Origin: Acinetobacter sp. ANC 4470
GTDB lineage: Bacteria > Pseudomonadota > Gammaproteobacteria > Pseudomonadales > Moraxellaceae
Length of the DNA: 64,000 nt
Direction of reading: 5' to 3'
Assembly (NCBI RefSeq): GCF_002135335.1
Contig: NZ_NEGC01000002.1
Span: forward strand, 361,245-425,244
Numbering within the stretch: position 1 is the stretch's first letter; the number at the start of each line of letters is the position of its first letter. A model generated the notes under the pieces. That model saw nothing but the letters and a program-made list of their open reading frames with translations. It made no database searches and was not told the DNA's origin. Positions 20,904-30,265 of the stretch are shown piece after piece. The translations under genes and the position numbers were made by a program.

Positions 20904-22352
20904 ATGAAACTAACAATTAATACGTCATTCCAAGAGAATGCATCTAGCCCATATTTGTTGATATTAGTCGATTCTGAGCAGCTACAAAAGGCAGCGACAT
21001 CTTATGAAATCAACAACTTAAGCTCTTTAGTCGAAGCAGTACAATTTAAAGCAAGTTTAACCGAAAGCTTACCACTCATCGGGAAAGTATCTGTATGTAG
21101 TAATACTGTACTCATCGGCATGGATAAAGCCGCTGATCTACAACCGAATAAGTTAGCAAAAATCGCGCAAAGCATTATCAAAACGTCACAAAAAAAATTC
21201 AAACAGATTAGTATTGATATTTCCGCATTAGCAGCAGATCAACATTATTTATTTGCCTTGGCTTTAACCCAAGCTGCATATGCTTTTGATGAATACAAAT
21301 CGAAAAAAAATGAATTCATACTCGAAAATATTCATCTGATTTCGAACAACAGTACCTTGAACCCACAACAACTTAACTTGATTCATGCTGTGCAATCAGG
21401 TCAAAACTGGGCGCGTGATTTAGGCAATCGCCCGGGAAATATTTGCTTCCCTGAATATTTAGCAGAGCAAGCACAAGCTCTCGCTGCACAATATCCTGAC
21501 TTGCTCAAAGTCACGGTGATTAATGAACAACAAATGGCTGATTTAGGCATGAATGCCTTCCTTGCAGTGAGCAAAGGGTCGGATCGTCCCGGTCGTGTGA
21601 TTACCCTTGAATATAAAGCCCATACCGAACAAGCCCCTGTGGTCTTGGTGGGTAAAGGGGTCACCTTTGATACTGGCGGTATTTCACTCAAACCTGGTGC
21701 GGGTATGGATGAAATGAAATACGATATGTGTGGTGCTGCATCTGTGTTAGGTGCAATGCGTGCGCTATGTGAAGCAAAATTACCCATTCATGTGGTTGGT
21801 GCAATTGCTGCCGCTGAAAATATGCCTTCTGGTCGTGCAACGCGTCCGGGGGATATCGTCAAAACCATGAGCGGTCAAACAGTAGAAATTTTAAATACCG
21901 ATGCGGAAGGTCGTTTGGTCTTATGCGACACCCTAACTTATATCAAACGCTTTAATCCTGCATTAGTCATTGATATTGCAACTTTAACTGGTGCATGTGT
22001 GGTTGCCTTAGGTTCAGTACTGACTGGTCTATTCACCCCAGATGATGAACTGGCTGCTGAAATTCATGCTGCGGGACAAACATCATTTGACCGTGTATGG
22101 CGCATGCCCGTCATTGACGATTACCAAGAACAACTTGATTCGCCCTTTGCTGATATTGCCAATATTGGTGGCCCTAAAGCTGGTTCCGTCACCGCAGCCT
22201 GCTTCTTACAGCGCTTCACGCGTGAATACCGCTGGGCACATTTAGATGTTGCTGGTACTGCATGGAACTCAGGTTCGGCTAAAGGTGCAACTGGTCGTCC
22301 TGTGCCATTATTGCTACAGTTTTTAGCCAATCGTGCGCAGTCCAATGGCTAA
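20904..22352 (+). CDS. pepA: Leucyl aminopeptidase (M17)
   Basis: A 482-residue cytosolic aminopeptidase with two metal ions. The N-terminal macro-like domain is followed by the catalytic domain: [11 protein letters not shown] with its metal-binding Lys and Asp, [10 protein letters not shown], and the signature [10 protein letters not shown]. In E. coli, PepA also binds DNA as an accessory factor for Xer recombination; whether that holds here cannot be read from the sequence. The stop overlaps the holC start by eight bases, so holC is probably coupled. Confidence 0.95.
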   Translation: MKLTINTSFQENASSPYLLILVDSEQLQKAATSYEINNLSSLVEAVQFKASLTESLPLIGKVSVCSNTVLIGMDKAADLQPNKLAKIAQSIIKTSQKKFKQISIDISALAADQHYLFALALTQAAYAFDEYKSKKNEFILENIHLISNNSTLNPQQLNLIHAVQSGQNWARDLGNRPGNICFPEYLAEQAQALAAQYPDLLKVTVINEQQMADLGMNAFLAVSKGSDRPGRVITLEYKAHTEQAPVVLVGKGVTFDTGGISLKPGAGMDEMKYDMCGAASVLGAMRALCEAKLPIHVVGAIAAAENMPSGRATRPGDIVKTMSGQTVEILNTDAEGRLVLCDTLTYIKRFNPALVIDIATLTGACVVALGSVLTGLFTPDDELAAEIHAAGQTSFDRVWRMPVIDDYQEQLDSPFADIANIGGPKAGSVTAACFLQRFTREYRWAHLDVAGTAWNSGSAKGATGRPVPLLLQFLANRAQSNG

Positions 22353-22752
22353 AGTAAGCTTTTACTTATTTGAAAAAAGTCCCGAACGGCAAGTGGAAAG
22401 CACTTGCCGTTTGTGCCGTAAGATTCTGAAACAGCCTGAACGTATTTGGTTATATTGTACAGACTCAGACTTACAACAGCAGCTCGATGAACGATTGTGG
22501 AGTTTTGATCCCAGCAGTTTTATGCCGCATGGTATTGATCAGGAATCGGCTACAATTTGTATTTCATCTCGCCTGCCAGAACAATCGGACTGGATCGTGT
22601 TTAATTTTAACAATCAAGCGCTTGAACAGATTGATAAATTTAGTCACATTATAGAAATCATCGAAAATAATGAATCGGCAAAACAACTGGGTCGTGAAAA
22701 ATTTAAACAATACCGATGTTTAGGTATTGAACCACGCACTTTCAAACTTTAG
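22345..22752 (+). CDS. holC: DNA polymerase III chi subunit
   Basis: A 135-residue HolC protein, the clamp-loader subunit that contacts SSB. The start [14 protein letters not shown] and the block [17 protein letters not shown] match the family, and the length is normal. I chose the ATG at 22345, inside the last codons of pepA. pepA-holC linkage is common in gammaproteobacteria. Confidence 0.9.
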   Translation: MAKVSFYLFEKSPERQVESTCRLCRKILKQPERIWLYCTDSDLQQQLDERLWSFDPSSFMPHGIDQESATICISSRLPEQSDWIVFNFNNQALEQIDKFSHIIEIIENNESAKQLGREKFKQYRCLGIEPRTFKL

Positions 22753-22780
22753 CCGATCAACCCAATTAAGGAGATATGCG

Positions 22781-23413
22781 GTGGCATTAAATGTCGGTCA
22801 AGATTTTAAACAGCGCTGGTTAGACGTACCTGATGCTGTTCGTCAGGCATTTATTGATGACCTACACCGCGTCTGTAATGTGCTCAAACCTGAAACTAAT
22901 ATTCAAAAATGGTTAGAAAAGGACGAGCACGCACAACAACAATCTTTTGAGAAAATTGAACGTGCTTATGTAGAACGTAAGGCACAATTGATTGAAGATG
23001 CCCGTTTACGCCATCAACGTGCGCTAGAACAATCTTTAGCCAAAAAACGTGCTGCACAAGCCGACTATGCTCAAGCCTTACAGTCAGATGAAGCGCGACA
23101 ATTTGCTGAGCAAAGCCAAACGCTGTCCCTGATTCGGCAAAATTTAGATCGTGAAATTCAAACCTATACGGCGCGTTATCATAAGAATCCTGAAGGTGTG
23201 GCATTGAATTTTGCTAAAGGCATGCCGTCGATTAGCAACACTAGCATGCTATCGGAACTAGAAAATGTTCGATTACGTTTAGAGTTAGAAGCTGAAACCT
23301 TGATTGAACAAACAGTCTCTGTATTTCGTACTAAGTTACAGCAGGCTAGTCAAGAAGAAATCGAGTATATTTTAAAAAATTCTAACTTTTCAACGGAAAA
23401 GCCAAAAATATAA
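22781..23413 (+). CDS. Coiled-coil protein of unknown function after holC
   Basis: A 210-residue soluble protein that I do not recognise. The start is a GTG at 22781 with AAGGAG seven bases upstream; the frame runs further up into holC but without a ribosome site. The N-terminal 60 residues look globular (DVPDAVRQAFIDDL). About 65-135 is rich in Glu, Gln, Arg, Lys and Ala and should form a long helix or coiled coil. A second helical stretch covers about 165-195. There is no signal peptide or membrane segment. It is the third gene of the pepA-holC operon, which hints at a housekeeping role, but no function can be assigned. Confidence 0.7.
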   Translation: MALNVGQDFKQRWLDVPDAVRQAFIDDLHRVCNVLKPETNIQKWLEKDEHAQQQSFEKIERAYVERKAQLIEDARLRHQRALEQSLAKKRAAQADYAQALQSDEARQFAEQSQTLSLIRQNLDREIQTYTARYHKNPEGVALNFAKGMPSISNTSMLSELENVRLRLELEAETLIEQTVSVFRTKLQQASQEEIEYILKNSNFSTEKPKI

Positions 23414-23490
23414 GTTTTGATGCTTATTTTGGCTTATGTTGTGAGTGGAAGATGAATGACCAAACACTGAGAATTCATACCATCAAAAGA

Positions 23491-23506
23491 GTCCACTACG
23501 GTGGGC
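23491..23506 (+). terminator. Possible weak terminator after the pepA operon
   Basis: A short hairpin, CCAC-TACG-GTGG (23493-23504), extended by one G-U and one G-C pair. It has a stable UNCG-like tetraloop and is followed by a mixed T-rich stretch rather than a clean T-run. Confidence 0.4.
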
Positions 23507-23533
23507 TTTGCTTATTTAAAAATGCTTTAGAAA

Positions 23534-24085
23534 TTAAAATGCGTCTACGGCAAATCCAAGCATATTCCCAACACCATACCCCAGCCCTAATAACAAACTG
23601 ATCCAAATCAATCCGCCAACTAAGTTATACAACATAAAACTGAAAATATTCATGTGCCCTGCACCCGCAGCAAACGGCGCAAAAGAACGGACAAAAGGGA
23701 TAAAACGAGCCACCAAAATGGTTTTTCCACCATGTTTACTAAAATAATGATTGGTCTTGACTATATATTCAGGTTTTAAAAATTTTGCATGGGCATGAAA
23801 AAATTTAAAGCCCAAAACCCGACCAGTATAATAATTGACAATATAACCCAGTACAGCCGCAGTAAAAAGTAACAATCCCATATAGTGTAAATGGATGATT
23901 GCTGTGGTTGAACAGAGTGCGCCAATCGCTAGCAACAAGCTATCCCCAGGTAAGAAAAACATAAACACAGAACTGGTTTCGGCAAAGATAATCAGAAATA
24001 AAATAGCGTAAATCCAAAGGCCATAGTGATCCAGCAAAGTAGGCAACCACTGTTCAATATGCATTAAAAAATCAAGCATTTTCAC
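23534..24085 (-). CDS. DedA-family membrane protein
   Basis: A 183-residue integral membrane protein with four to five hydrophobic segments. The DedA/SNARE-associated signatures are present: ETSSVFMFFLPGDSLLLAIG near the N-terminus and VARFIPFVRSFAPFAAGAG in the centre. The family is linked to flipping of undecaprenyl phosphate or phospholipids and to envelope homeostasis. The subfamily cannot be fixed from the sequence alone. It stands alone between the pepA operon and the rib operon terminator. Confidence 0.85.
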   Translation of the reverse strand: MKMLDFLMHIEQWLPTLLDHYGLWIYAILFLIIFAETSSVFMFFLPGDSLLLAIGALCSTTAIIHLHYMGLLLFTAAVLGYIVNYYTGRVLGFKFFHAHAKFLKPEYIVKTNHYFSKHGGKTILVARFIPFVRSFAPFAAGAGHMNIFSFMLYNLVGGLIWISLLLGLGYGVGNMLGFAVDAF

Positions 24086-24151
24086 CTATCCACTTTAAAC
24101 TTGAGCCCTATGAATGGCATAACCCATTCAAAACCATTCATCAAAACAAAA

Positions 24152-24183
24152 AAAACAGTCTAATTTTTCAATAAGACTGTTTT
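24152..24183 (-). terminator. Terminator after ribE
   Basis: Perfect 10-bp arms, 24152-24161 and 24174-24183 (ACAGTCT core), twelve-base loop. It has A-rich and T-rich flanks and lies 15 bases past the ribE stop on the minus strand. Confidence 0.75.
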
Positions 24184-24198
24184 CTATTCTATGGTTTT

Positions 24199-24858
24199 TT
24201 ACTTCAAGAAGCCATTTTCTGCAAGAAATGCCATACTGAGTTTTGATTGCTGCTTCACCTCAGCTGCTTTATCACCCAGCAATAAACGCTCAATATAACG
24301 GGCTAAAATATCGACTTCTAAATTGACTTTAGCGCCGGTTTTCCACGTGCCAATATTGGTTCGATCTGCGGTATGTGGAATCAAATTCAAGCTAATCACA
24401 CTGCCACGTAAGTGGTTAATGGTCAGACTAATCCCATCGACGGTCACCGAACCTTTTTCCGCTAAATATTTTGCAATTTCAGCAGGCGCAGTCACTTCAT
24501 AATAAATTGAACGTGCATCTTCACGTACTACGGTAATTTCACCCACGGCATCAACATGACCACTAACGATATGTCCGCCAAAGCGTGTCGTTGGCAGCAT
24601 GGCTTTTTCGACATTTACAGGCTGACCCACTTTCCAAGTGCCGAGTGTGGTGCGATTTAAACTTTCACGTGACACATCAGCCGCATACCAGTTTTCCCCC
24701 CATTCAATCACGGTGAGGCAGATACCATTGGTCGCAATCGAATCACCCAAATGCACATCAGACATGTCGAGGTTAGTGCCAATACGTAAACGCACATCAC
24801 CGCCTACACTTTGTAAGCTTTCTACTTTACCTAGACTTTCAATAATGCCTGTAAACAT
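24199..24858 (-). CDS. ribE: Riboflavin synthase, alpha chain
   Basis: A 219-residue enzyme that dismutates two 6,7-dimethyl-8-ribityllumazine molecules to riboflavin. Two tandem lumazine-binding repeats are visible: the first starts MFTGIIESLGKVES, the second follows near residue 98 (FGGHIVSGHVDAVGE). GDSIATNGICLTV and KGSVTVDGISLTI are equivalent blocks of the two repeats. It is the last gene of nrdR-ribD-aamA-ribE and starts 27 bp after the methylase stop. Confidence 0.93.
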   Translation of the reverse strand: MFTGIIESLGKVESLQSVGGDVRLRIGTNLDMSDVHLGDSIATNGICLTVIEWGENWYAADVSRESLNRTTLGTWKVGQPVNVEKAMLPTTRFGGHIVSGHVDAVGEITVVREDARSIYYEVTAPAEIAKYLAEKGSVTVDGISLTINHLRGSVISLNLIPHTADRTNIGTWKTGAKVNLEVDILARYIERLLLGDKAAEVKQQSKLSMAFLAENGFLK

Positions 24859-24885
24859 AACTTGTTCTCTACTTCCGTATTTGTT

Positions 24886-26178
24886 TTACCACAATGCCAA
24901 TTGTGTACTCACACCAGTGGTATCGACCCCACCCAGTTCTGCAAAATGATACAACTGACCCAAAAGCTGGCGTAATGGCGGCCCTGATTTGGCATGGGTA
25001 TCGGTAATTACAATAAACTCTAACACCCGTGCACGCTCTGACTGACGCTGTTTACTCACACGATAACGTGGCACGTCTTGCGTGAGTAAAGTTACCCGAC
25101 CACGTTTTAAATTCGCTTGCAGCAAATCAGCTGCTTCAATATTACCATCGGTAGAATAACTGGTCAGAATATAACGTGCATTAATGGTAGCGACCAATTT
25201 TTCATAGGCTTCTTTGGCATATTTAGAAGAATTGTACTGACTTGGACGCTCTTTACGCCATGCTCGGTCAATACCACTTTTATAACCCTTGGTATCTGGA
25301 CTAGGTAAATCTGCCTGATCCCATAAGGTTAAGGCATTGAGTACATGATAGTTACTGCTATAAGCATGTTGATTATACGGCGGGTCTAGATAAGCAACAT
25401 CCACTTCAAAACCACTCATTTGATTGGCTAAATGCTGTGCATCGACACACCACACTTCTGCAGCGGGTTTTTTCGGTTCACCAATGGCACAAAAACGACT
25501 CGGTGTCAGCCAAAGTAAGGATTCAATTCGCTCTAAAGCGGTTTGCGTTTTACCGCCCCAACCATGATGGAAACTTTTGAATACACCACTGGTATTACTG
25601 ACAAAACTGGCAGAATAAAGTAACGGTGCCAGTAAAGCACTCATCTCGACATCATCAATTGCCCCTTGCGCCTGCCAAGTCGCAATCTGCTGACGAATCG
25701 CATCAATACGCATGCCGTTACGACGTTTGAAGAACAACCGATCGCGGGTGGGATCATAAATTTCATCATTACGTGGGCACAAATTATGCGTGACCCAGCC
25801 CTTCACTTCAGGTAAGCGGTTTAAGTAATCAATGGCTTTTTGATAACCACCCAACTCCTTAAATGCCGGTGCTTCAGTGCAAGATAAAATCGCACTATTG
25901 AGTGCATGGCTATACGGTTCCCAGTCATTGGCAATCACCCGATAACCATTTTGACGCGCCAGACGTGAAACCACACCTGAGCCTGCAAAAAAGTCGGCAA
26001 AAATTGGCGCACGACCATCTTTACTCTTTAATGTTCCCGTGCTCTCAAGCGCTTCTAAAATCAGATGTAATAAACGACGCTTATTGCCTAAATACGGAAC
26101 AAGCTGATTGAAAAGATATTCGTCTGTGGTACGTGCTGAATGACGACGTTTATGATAAACCGAAGACTCTGAATTCAT
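24886..26178 (-). CDS. aamA: DNA adenine-N6 methyltransferase (D12 class, AamA-like)
   Basis: A 430-residue solitary DNA methyltransferase. D12-class motifs appear in the Dam-like order: the motif X-like YLGNKRRLL (29-37), the SAM-binding FADFFAGSG (60-68) and the catalytic DPPYNQ (265-270). The central target-recognition region is long. No restriction endonuclease gene is nearby. From memory, the Acinetobacter baumannii orthologue at this locus is AamA, reported to methylate adenine in GAATTC and to affect surface motility. The ATG overlaps the ribD stop by four bases, so it is embedded in the riboflavin operon and expressed with it. Confidence 0.85.
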   Translation of the reverse strand: MNSESSVYHKRRHSARTTDEYLFNQLVPYLGNKRRLLHLILEALESTGTLKSKDGRAPIFADFFAGSGVVSRLARQNGYRVIANDWEPYSHALNSAILSCTEAPAFKELGGYQKAIDYLNRLPEVKGWVTHNLCPRNDEIYDPTRDRLFFKRRNGMRIDAIRQQIATWQAQGAIDDVEMSALLAPLLYSASFVSNTSGVFKSFHHGWGGKTQTALERIESLLWLTPSRFCAIGEPKKPAAEVWCVDAQHLANQMSGFEVDVAYLDPPYNQHAYSSNYHVLNALTLWDQADLPSPDTKGYKSGIDRAWRKERPSQYNSSKYAKEAYEKLVATINARYILTSYSTDGNIEAADLLQANLKRGRVTLLTQDVPRYRVSKQRQSERARVLEFIVITDTHAKSGPPLRQLLGQLYHFAELGGVDTTGVSTQLALW

Positions 26179-27278
26179 ACTGTCTCTTGAGAAGGAATTA
26201 ACCTTAAGCGCACATCATTTCCCAGTTGGGTGACATCTATGAGCTTAAATCGAAGTTGCTCTGCCATACGATTAAATTCCGCATTAAACATCGCACGTGC
26301 CGTTTGACCTAAAAAGGTCGGTGCAACATAGCTAATCATTTCATCGACCAACCGCGCTTGTAAAAAGGCAGTCGATAATGTTGCCCCTGCTTCCACCAAC
26401 ACATCATAAATTTGATGCTGTGTCGCTAAGCGCTGTAGCAAGTCTGTTAAAGGCTGTACGGTAAATTGTAACACGCCTAAATCGGCAAGTTCCTGACGCA
26501 ATGGCCCCATCACCATCACTGTATTAGGTTGCTGTAGTATTTTTGCATTAAGCGGTAAACGCCCCTGACGATCAAGCACCAGACGTTTAGGCTGAACAAT
26601 CGTGCTGATATCTGCTATACCGTCTAACTGACGTACATTCAGCTGACAATCATCCGCCAATACCGTTTCAATGCCCGTGATGACCACACCAGAAATCGCG
26701 CGCCAATGTTGCACATCTTGTCGTGCCTCAGTACCGGTAATCCATTTCGACTCACCCGATGCCATGGCTGTGCGACCATCAAGGCTTGAAGCAATTTTTA
26801 AGCGCACATAAGGCATGCCCATTGCAATCGCTTTCAGAAAGCCTCGGTTTTGTGCAGCAGCTTGCGCCTCACAAACACCTTGTAATACTTCAATTCCTGC
26901 ATTTTCAAGGATTTGTATACCTTTACCTGCCACCAATGGATTTGGGTCTGAACAGGCAATAACAACGCGTGTAATACCTGCCTCAACCAATCCTTTGGCA
27001 CACGGTGGTGTACGGCCATAATGCGCACATGGTTCTAAAGTCACATAAGCGGTTGCACCATGTGCCTGATCACCCGCTTGCTTTAAAGCAAAGACTTCTG
27101 CATGTGATCCCCCTACGGGTGCTGTTGCTCCACGACCAACAATCTGATGGTCTTTCACAATTACACATCCAACGGCTGGATTGGGGCGTGTTCGATAAAT
27201 TGCTGTCGCTGCTTCTGCTAAGGCAAATTGCATCCACATTTGATCTTGCTGAATGAAATCTGGGCTTAACTTAAACAT
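26175..27278 (-). CDS. ribD: Bifunctional riboflavin deaminase-reductase RibD
   Basis: A 367-residue two-domain enzyme of riboflavin synthesis. The N-terminal deaminase has the zinc motif HAE (59-61) and PCAHYGRTPPC (83-93). The C-terminal reductase starts near VRLKIASSLDGRTAM and reduces the ribosyl group using NADPH. It follows nrdR after 12 bp and overlaps the methylase gene by four bases. No FMN riboswitch is recognisable upstream of the operon. Confidence 0.94.
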   Translation of the reverse strand: MFKLSPDFIQQDQMWMQFALAEAATAIYRTRPNPAVGCVIVKDHQIVGRGATAPVGGSHAEVFALKQAGDQAHGATAYVTLEPCAHYGRTPPCAKGLVEAGITRVVIACSDPNPLVAGKGIQILENAGIEVLQGVCEAQAAAQNRGFLKAIAMGMPYVRLKIASSLDGRTAMASGESKWITGTEARQDVQHWRAISGVVITGIETVLADDCQLNVRQLDGIADISTIVQPKRLVLDRQGRLPLNAKILQQPNTVMVMGPLRQELADLGVLQFTVQPLTDLLQRLATQHQIYDVLVEAGATLSTAFLQARLVDEMISYVAPTFLGQTARAMFNAEFNRMAEQLRFKLIDVTQLGNDVRLRLIPSQETV

Positions 27279-27290
27279 CTTGAAACTCTT

Positions 27291-27749
27291 TTAGTGTTCA
27301 CGTTGTTGCATTTGTTCAATTTGACGACGAAAAGCTTCTACATCTTGGAAATCTTGATATACCGAAGCAAAACGCACATAAGCTACGTGATCCAGTGCAA
27401 ACAAAGATTGCATGACAATTTCACCAATGGTACGAGACTTCACATCACGCTCGCCTAAGCGACGAATTTGTAATTGGATATCGCTCAGTACAGTTTCGAT
27501 TTGCTCTTGGGTCACGGGTCGTTTTTGCAGAGCATGCATCAATGAACGACGCATTTTAACTTCATCAAAAGGCTCACTCTTGCCATCAGATTTAATCACC
27601 CGTGGCATAACAACTTCGTAGGTTTCAAAAGTGGTAAAGCGTTCTCCGCAACTGATACATTCACGACGTCGACGAATTTGACAGCCTTCAGCAGCCAGAC
27701 GCGAATCTATCACTTTACTATCTGCGGCGTTGCAAAATGGGCAATGCAT
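27291..27749 (-). CDS. nrdR: Transcriptional repressor NrdR
   Basis: A 152-residue repressor of ribonucleotide reductase genes. The N-terminal zinc ribbon uses Cys3, Cys6, Cys31 and Cys34 (CPFC and CISC). An ATP-cone domain follows from about residue 46 ([12 protein letters not shown]) and senses ATP and dATP. It is the first gene of the nrdR-ribD-aamA-ribE operon. nrdR-ribD linkage is widespread in proteobacteria. Confidence 0.95.
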   Translation of the reverse strand: MHCPFCNAADSKVIDSRLAAEGCQIRRRRECISCGERFTTFETYEVVMPRVIKSDGKSEPFDEVKMRRSLMHALQKRPVTQEQIETVLSDIQLQIRRLGERDVKSRTIGEIVMQSLFALDHVAYVRFASVYQDFQDVEAFRRQIEQMQQREH

Positions 27750-27830
27750 AGCGGTTTAATTGAACAAATCAAATCGGATTTAGAGTGTAGCAAAAATTCT
27801 GCTCTTTGTAGAGCCTTACGCAAGATATGG

Positions 27831-27857
27831 AAAAAAAACAGCCCTTTCGGGCTGTTT
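27831..27857 (-). terminator. Terminator after amtB
   Basis: Perfect 9-bp arms, 27836-27844 and 27849-27857 (CAGCCC core), loop TTTC. On the minus strand it is followed by a run of eight T. It lies 31 bases past the amtB stop. Confidence 0.9.
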
Positions 27858-27888
27858 CACACAATATATTGATTATGCGGTTTATCTA

Positions 27889-29295
27889 TTATTCTACCCG
27901 TTCGCCATGTTGACTTAAGTCTAGACCCATACGTTCGTCATCAGCAGTAACACGGATACCAATCACCAAATCAATCACTTTAAGGATAATAAACGTAAGC
28001 ACTGCAGAATAAGCAATCGTTGCGAGTATACCTTCAGTTTGTACCCATAATTGATGCATCATATCTGTAGGTGCTTTCTCACCCATGATAAATTCACTGG
28101 CAAATACTGCTGTTAACAGTGCACCCACGATACCACCTACGCCATGCAGGCCAAAAGCATCTAAAGAATCGTCCGCTTTCAATGCACGTTTTAATGCGGT
28201 AATGCCCCAGAAGCAGGCCACACCACCAATTAAACCCATGGCCAATGCACCACCTACAGTGACAAAACCAGCTGCTGGTGTAATCACCACCAAACCAGCC
28301 ACTGCACCAGATGCACCACCTAGTACTGATGCTTTACCACGCACTAATTTTTCCGTAATTAACCATGCAATCGCTGCTGCTGCTGCTGCAACTTGAGTTA
28401 CGACAAGTGCATAACCTGCCGAACCGTTTGCACCCAGTGCAGAACCACCGTTAAATCCGAACCAGCCCACCCAAACTAAACTTGCACCAAGCACGGTTAA
28501 AGCTAGGTTATGCGGTGCCATAGATTCGCGGCCCAAGCCCATACGTTTGCCAAGCATGTAAGCAGCAACCAAACCTGCAACACCTGAGTTAATGTGAACC
28601 ACAGTACCACCAGCAAAATCCAATGCACCGTCGTCCCCTAACCAGCCACCACCCCATACCCAGTGGGTAATCGGTGCGTAAACCACAACACTCCAAATGG
28701 TAATGAACGCCACAAAAGCACTGAATTTCATACGTTCTGCTATCGAGCCTGTAATGATGGCTACGGTAATAATAGCAAAAGTCATTTGGAAAATAACAAA
28801 CAGAATTTCTGGAATAGTTCCAGTGAGTGCATCTGTGGTAATGCCTGATAACATAATTTTATCTAAACCACCAATGAACGCATTACCTTCACCAAAGGCA
28901 AGTGTATAACCAATCACGACCCAAGTAATACTCACGACTGCGGCAGCAACAAAGCTATGTGCCATCGTGCTCAGTACGTTTTTCTTACGAACCATACCGC
29001 CGTAGAACAGCGCTAAACCTGGAATGGTCATGAGTAAAACTAGTGCTGTAGACACTAAAATCCATGCCGTATCACCTGTATCTAATTTTACTTCTTCTTC
29101 GACAGGTGCTGCTATTGCTTCAACTGGAGCAATAGTTGCCACAGCCAATTCAGAATTTGTTAATGATGTATCAGCAGTTGCAACAACTGTGACATCTTCA
29201 GACGGAGTAGGTGCTATTGCAGCTTCTTCAGCCCATGCAACAGAACCACCTAAAAGTGCGCCAGATAAACTCAGCGCCAGTAGCATTTTTTTCAT
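27889..29295 (-). CDS. amtB: Ammonium transporter AmtB
   Basis: A 468-residue membrane channel for ammonium/ammonia. A cleavable signal peptide (about 1-22) and an Ala/Val/Glu-rich periplasmic stretch precede eleven hydrophobic segments starting near residue 77. The first pore histidine is in GTVVHINSG and the second in FGLHGVGG. The short C-terminal tail binds the PII protein. It lies downstream of glnK, the usual pairing. A consensus sigma-54 promoter sits in the 59-bp gap between the genes, so it can be transcribed apart from glnK. Confidence 0.95.
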   Translation of the reverse strand: MKKMLLALSLSGALLGGSVAWAEEAAIAPTPSEDVTVVATADTSLTNSELAVATIAPVEAIAAPVEEEVKLDTGDTAWILVSTALVLLMTIPGLALFYGGMVRKKNVLSTMAHSFVAAAVVSITWVVIGYTLAFGEGNAFIGGLDKIMLSGITTDALTGTIPEILFVIFQMTFAIITVAIITGSIAERMKFSAFVAFITIWSVVVYAPITHWVWGGGWLGDDGALDFAGGTVVHINSGVAGLVAAYMLGKRMGLGRESMAPHNLALTVLGASLVWVGWFGFNGGSALGANGSAGYALVVTQVAAAAAAIAWLITEKLVRGKASVLGGASGAVAGLVVITPAAGFVTVGGALAMGLIGGVACFWGITALKRALKADDSLDAFGLHGVGGIVGALLTAVFASEFIMGEKAPTDMMHQLWVQTEGILATIAYSAVLTFIILKVIDLVIGIRVTADDERMGLDLSQHGERVE

Positions 29296-29337
29296 TCGTA
29301 TCCCCCAACCTAGTTTTTTTGAGTTTTCAGGTACTCA

Positions 29338-29352
29338 GCAAACTTCGTGCCA
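29338..29352 (-). promoter_or_regulatory. Sigma-54 promoter of amtB
   Basis: On the minus strand TGGCAC (29347-29352), five bases, then TTGC (29338-29341) matches the -24/-12 consensus exactly. The amtB ATG lies 43 bases downstream. The element begins immediately after the glnK stop codon. Confidence 0.75.
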
Positions 29353-29354
29353 AA

Positions 29355-29729
<375 letters not shown>

Positions 29730-29734
29730 TTATG

Positions 29735-29750
29735 TTCAAATTTCGTGCCA
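29735..29750 (-). promoter_or_regulatory. Sigma-54-like promoter of glnK
   Basis: On the minus strand TGGCAC (29745-29750), five bases, then TTGAA (29735-29739); the -12 element has one mismatch to TTGCA. It shares almost all of a 16-base stretch (TTTGGCACGAARTTTG) with the amtB promoter. Confidence 0.6.
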
Positions 29751-29970
29751 AAACGTTTTTGGTTAGGGGAAATAAAAACTTTCAGCACAAGTTTTCTTTA
29801 TAACCTATTTTATACTTTTAAGCGTAGTCCGATCTTTAAAAACTCAACATTTTTACTATAAAATTGACGATTTTATTGATCGAACAAGTCCATATCTCAT
29901 CGATGGGACTATGGTCTAGGTTTGAGCAATGTTACACTGCAACCACCTCTCCATCGTTAGGGAATCAGCA

Positions 29971-30198
29971 ATGATCGAAACCTTATTACAAGCAATCATG
30001 GAACAAATCGAGCAACCTAAAAAAGACCTTGAACATAATTTACGTGCCTTACTTGGTGAAGCTGCTACCAAAATGGATCTGGTTTCAAAAGATGAAATTG
30101 ATCGTCAACGTACTGCACTCAATCATGCCAATATCCGATTAAACGGACTGCTTAAACAAGTTGAAGCTTTAGAAATTAAAACCCAGAATAATAAATAA
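29971..30198 (+). CDS. ubiK: Ubiquinone biosynthesis accessory factor UbiK
   Basis: A 75-residue mostly helical protein of the BMFP/YqiC family. It assists late ubiquinone synthesis with UbiJ under aerobic conditions. I chose the ATG at 29971 (protein begins MIETLLQAIMEQ), preceded by AGGG; the frame reaches 29929 without a ribosome site. The C-terminal half (KDEIDRQRTALNHANIRL to LEIKTQ) is a predicted coiled coil, as in the family. Confidence 0.85.
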   Translation: MIETLLQAIMEQIEQPKKDLEHNLRALLGEAATKMDLVSKDEIDRQRTALNHANIRLNGLLKQVEALEIKTQNNK

Positions 30199-30265
30199 GC
30201 ACTTTCTTAGTGCATTAAAAGACACAAAATGATTAAAAATAACGCACCATAATGGAACAATAAAA

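Noticed and set aside
27750..27830. FMN riboswitch upstream of the nrdR-rib operon
   Set aside because: No conserved RFN-element segments are visible upstream of nrdR or within the 12-bp nrdR-ribD gap.
29858..29876. ATAAAAT-TGACG-ATTTTAT inverted repeat between glnK and ubiK
   Set aside because: Seven-base AT-only arms are expected by chance in this region; no further support for an operator.
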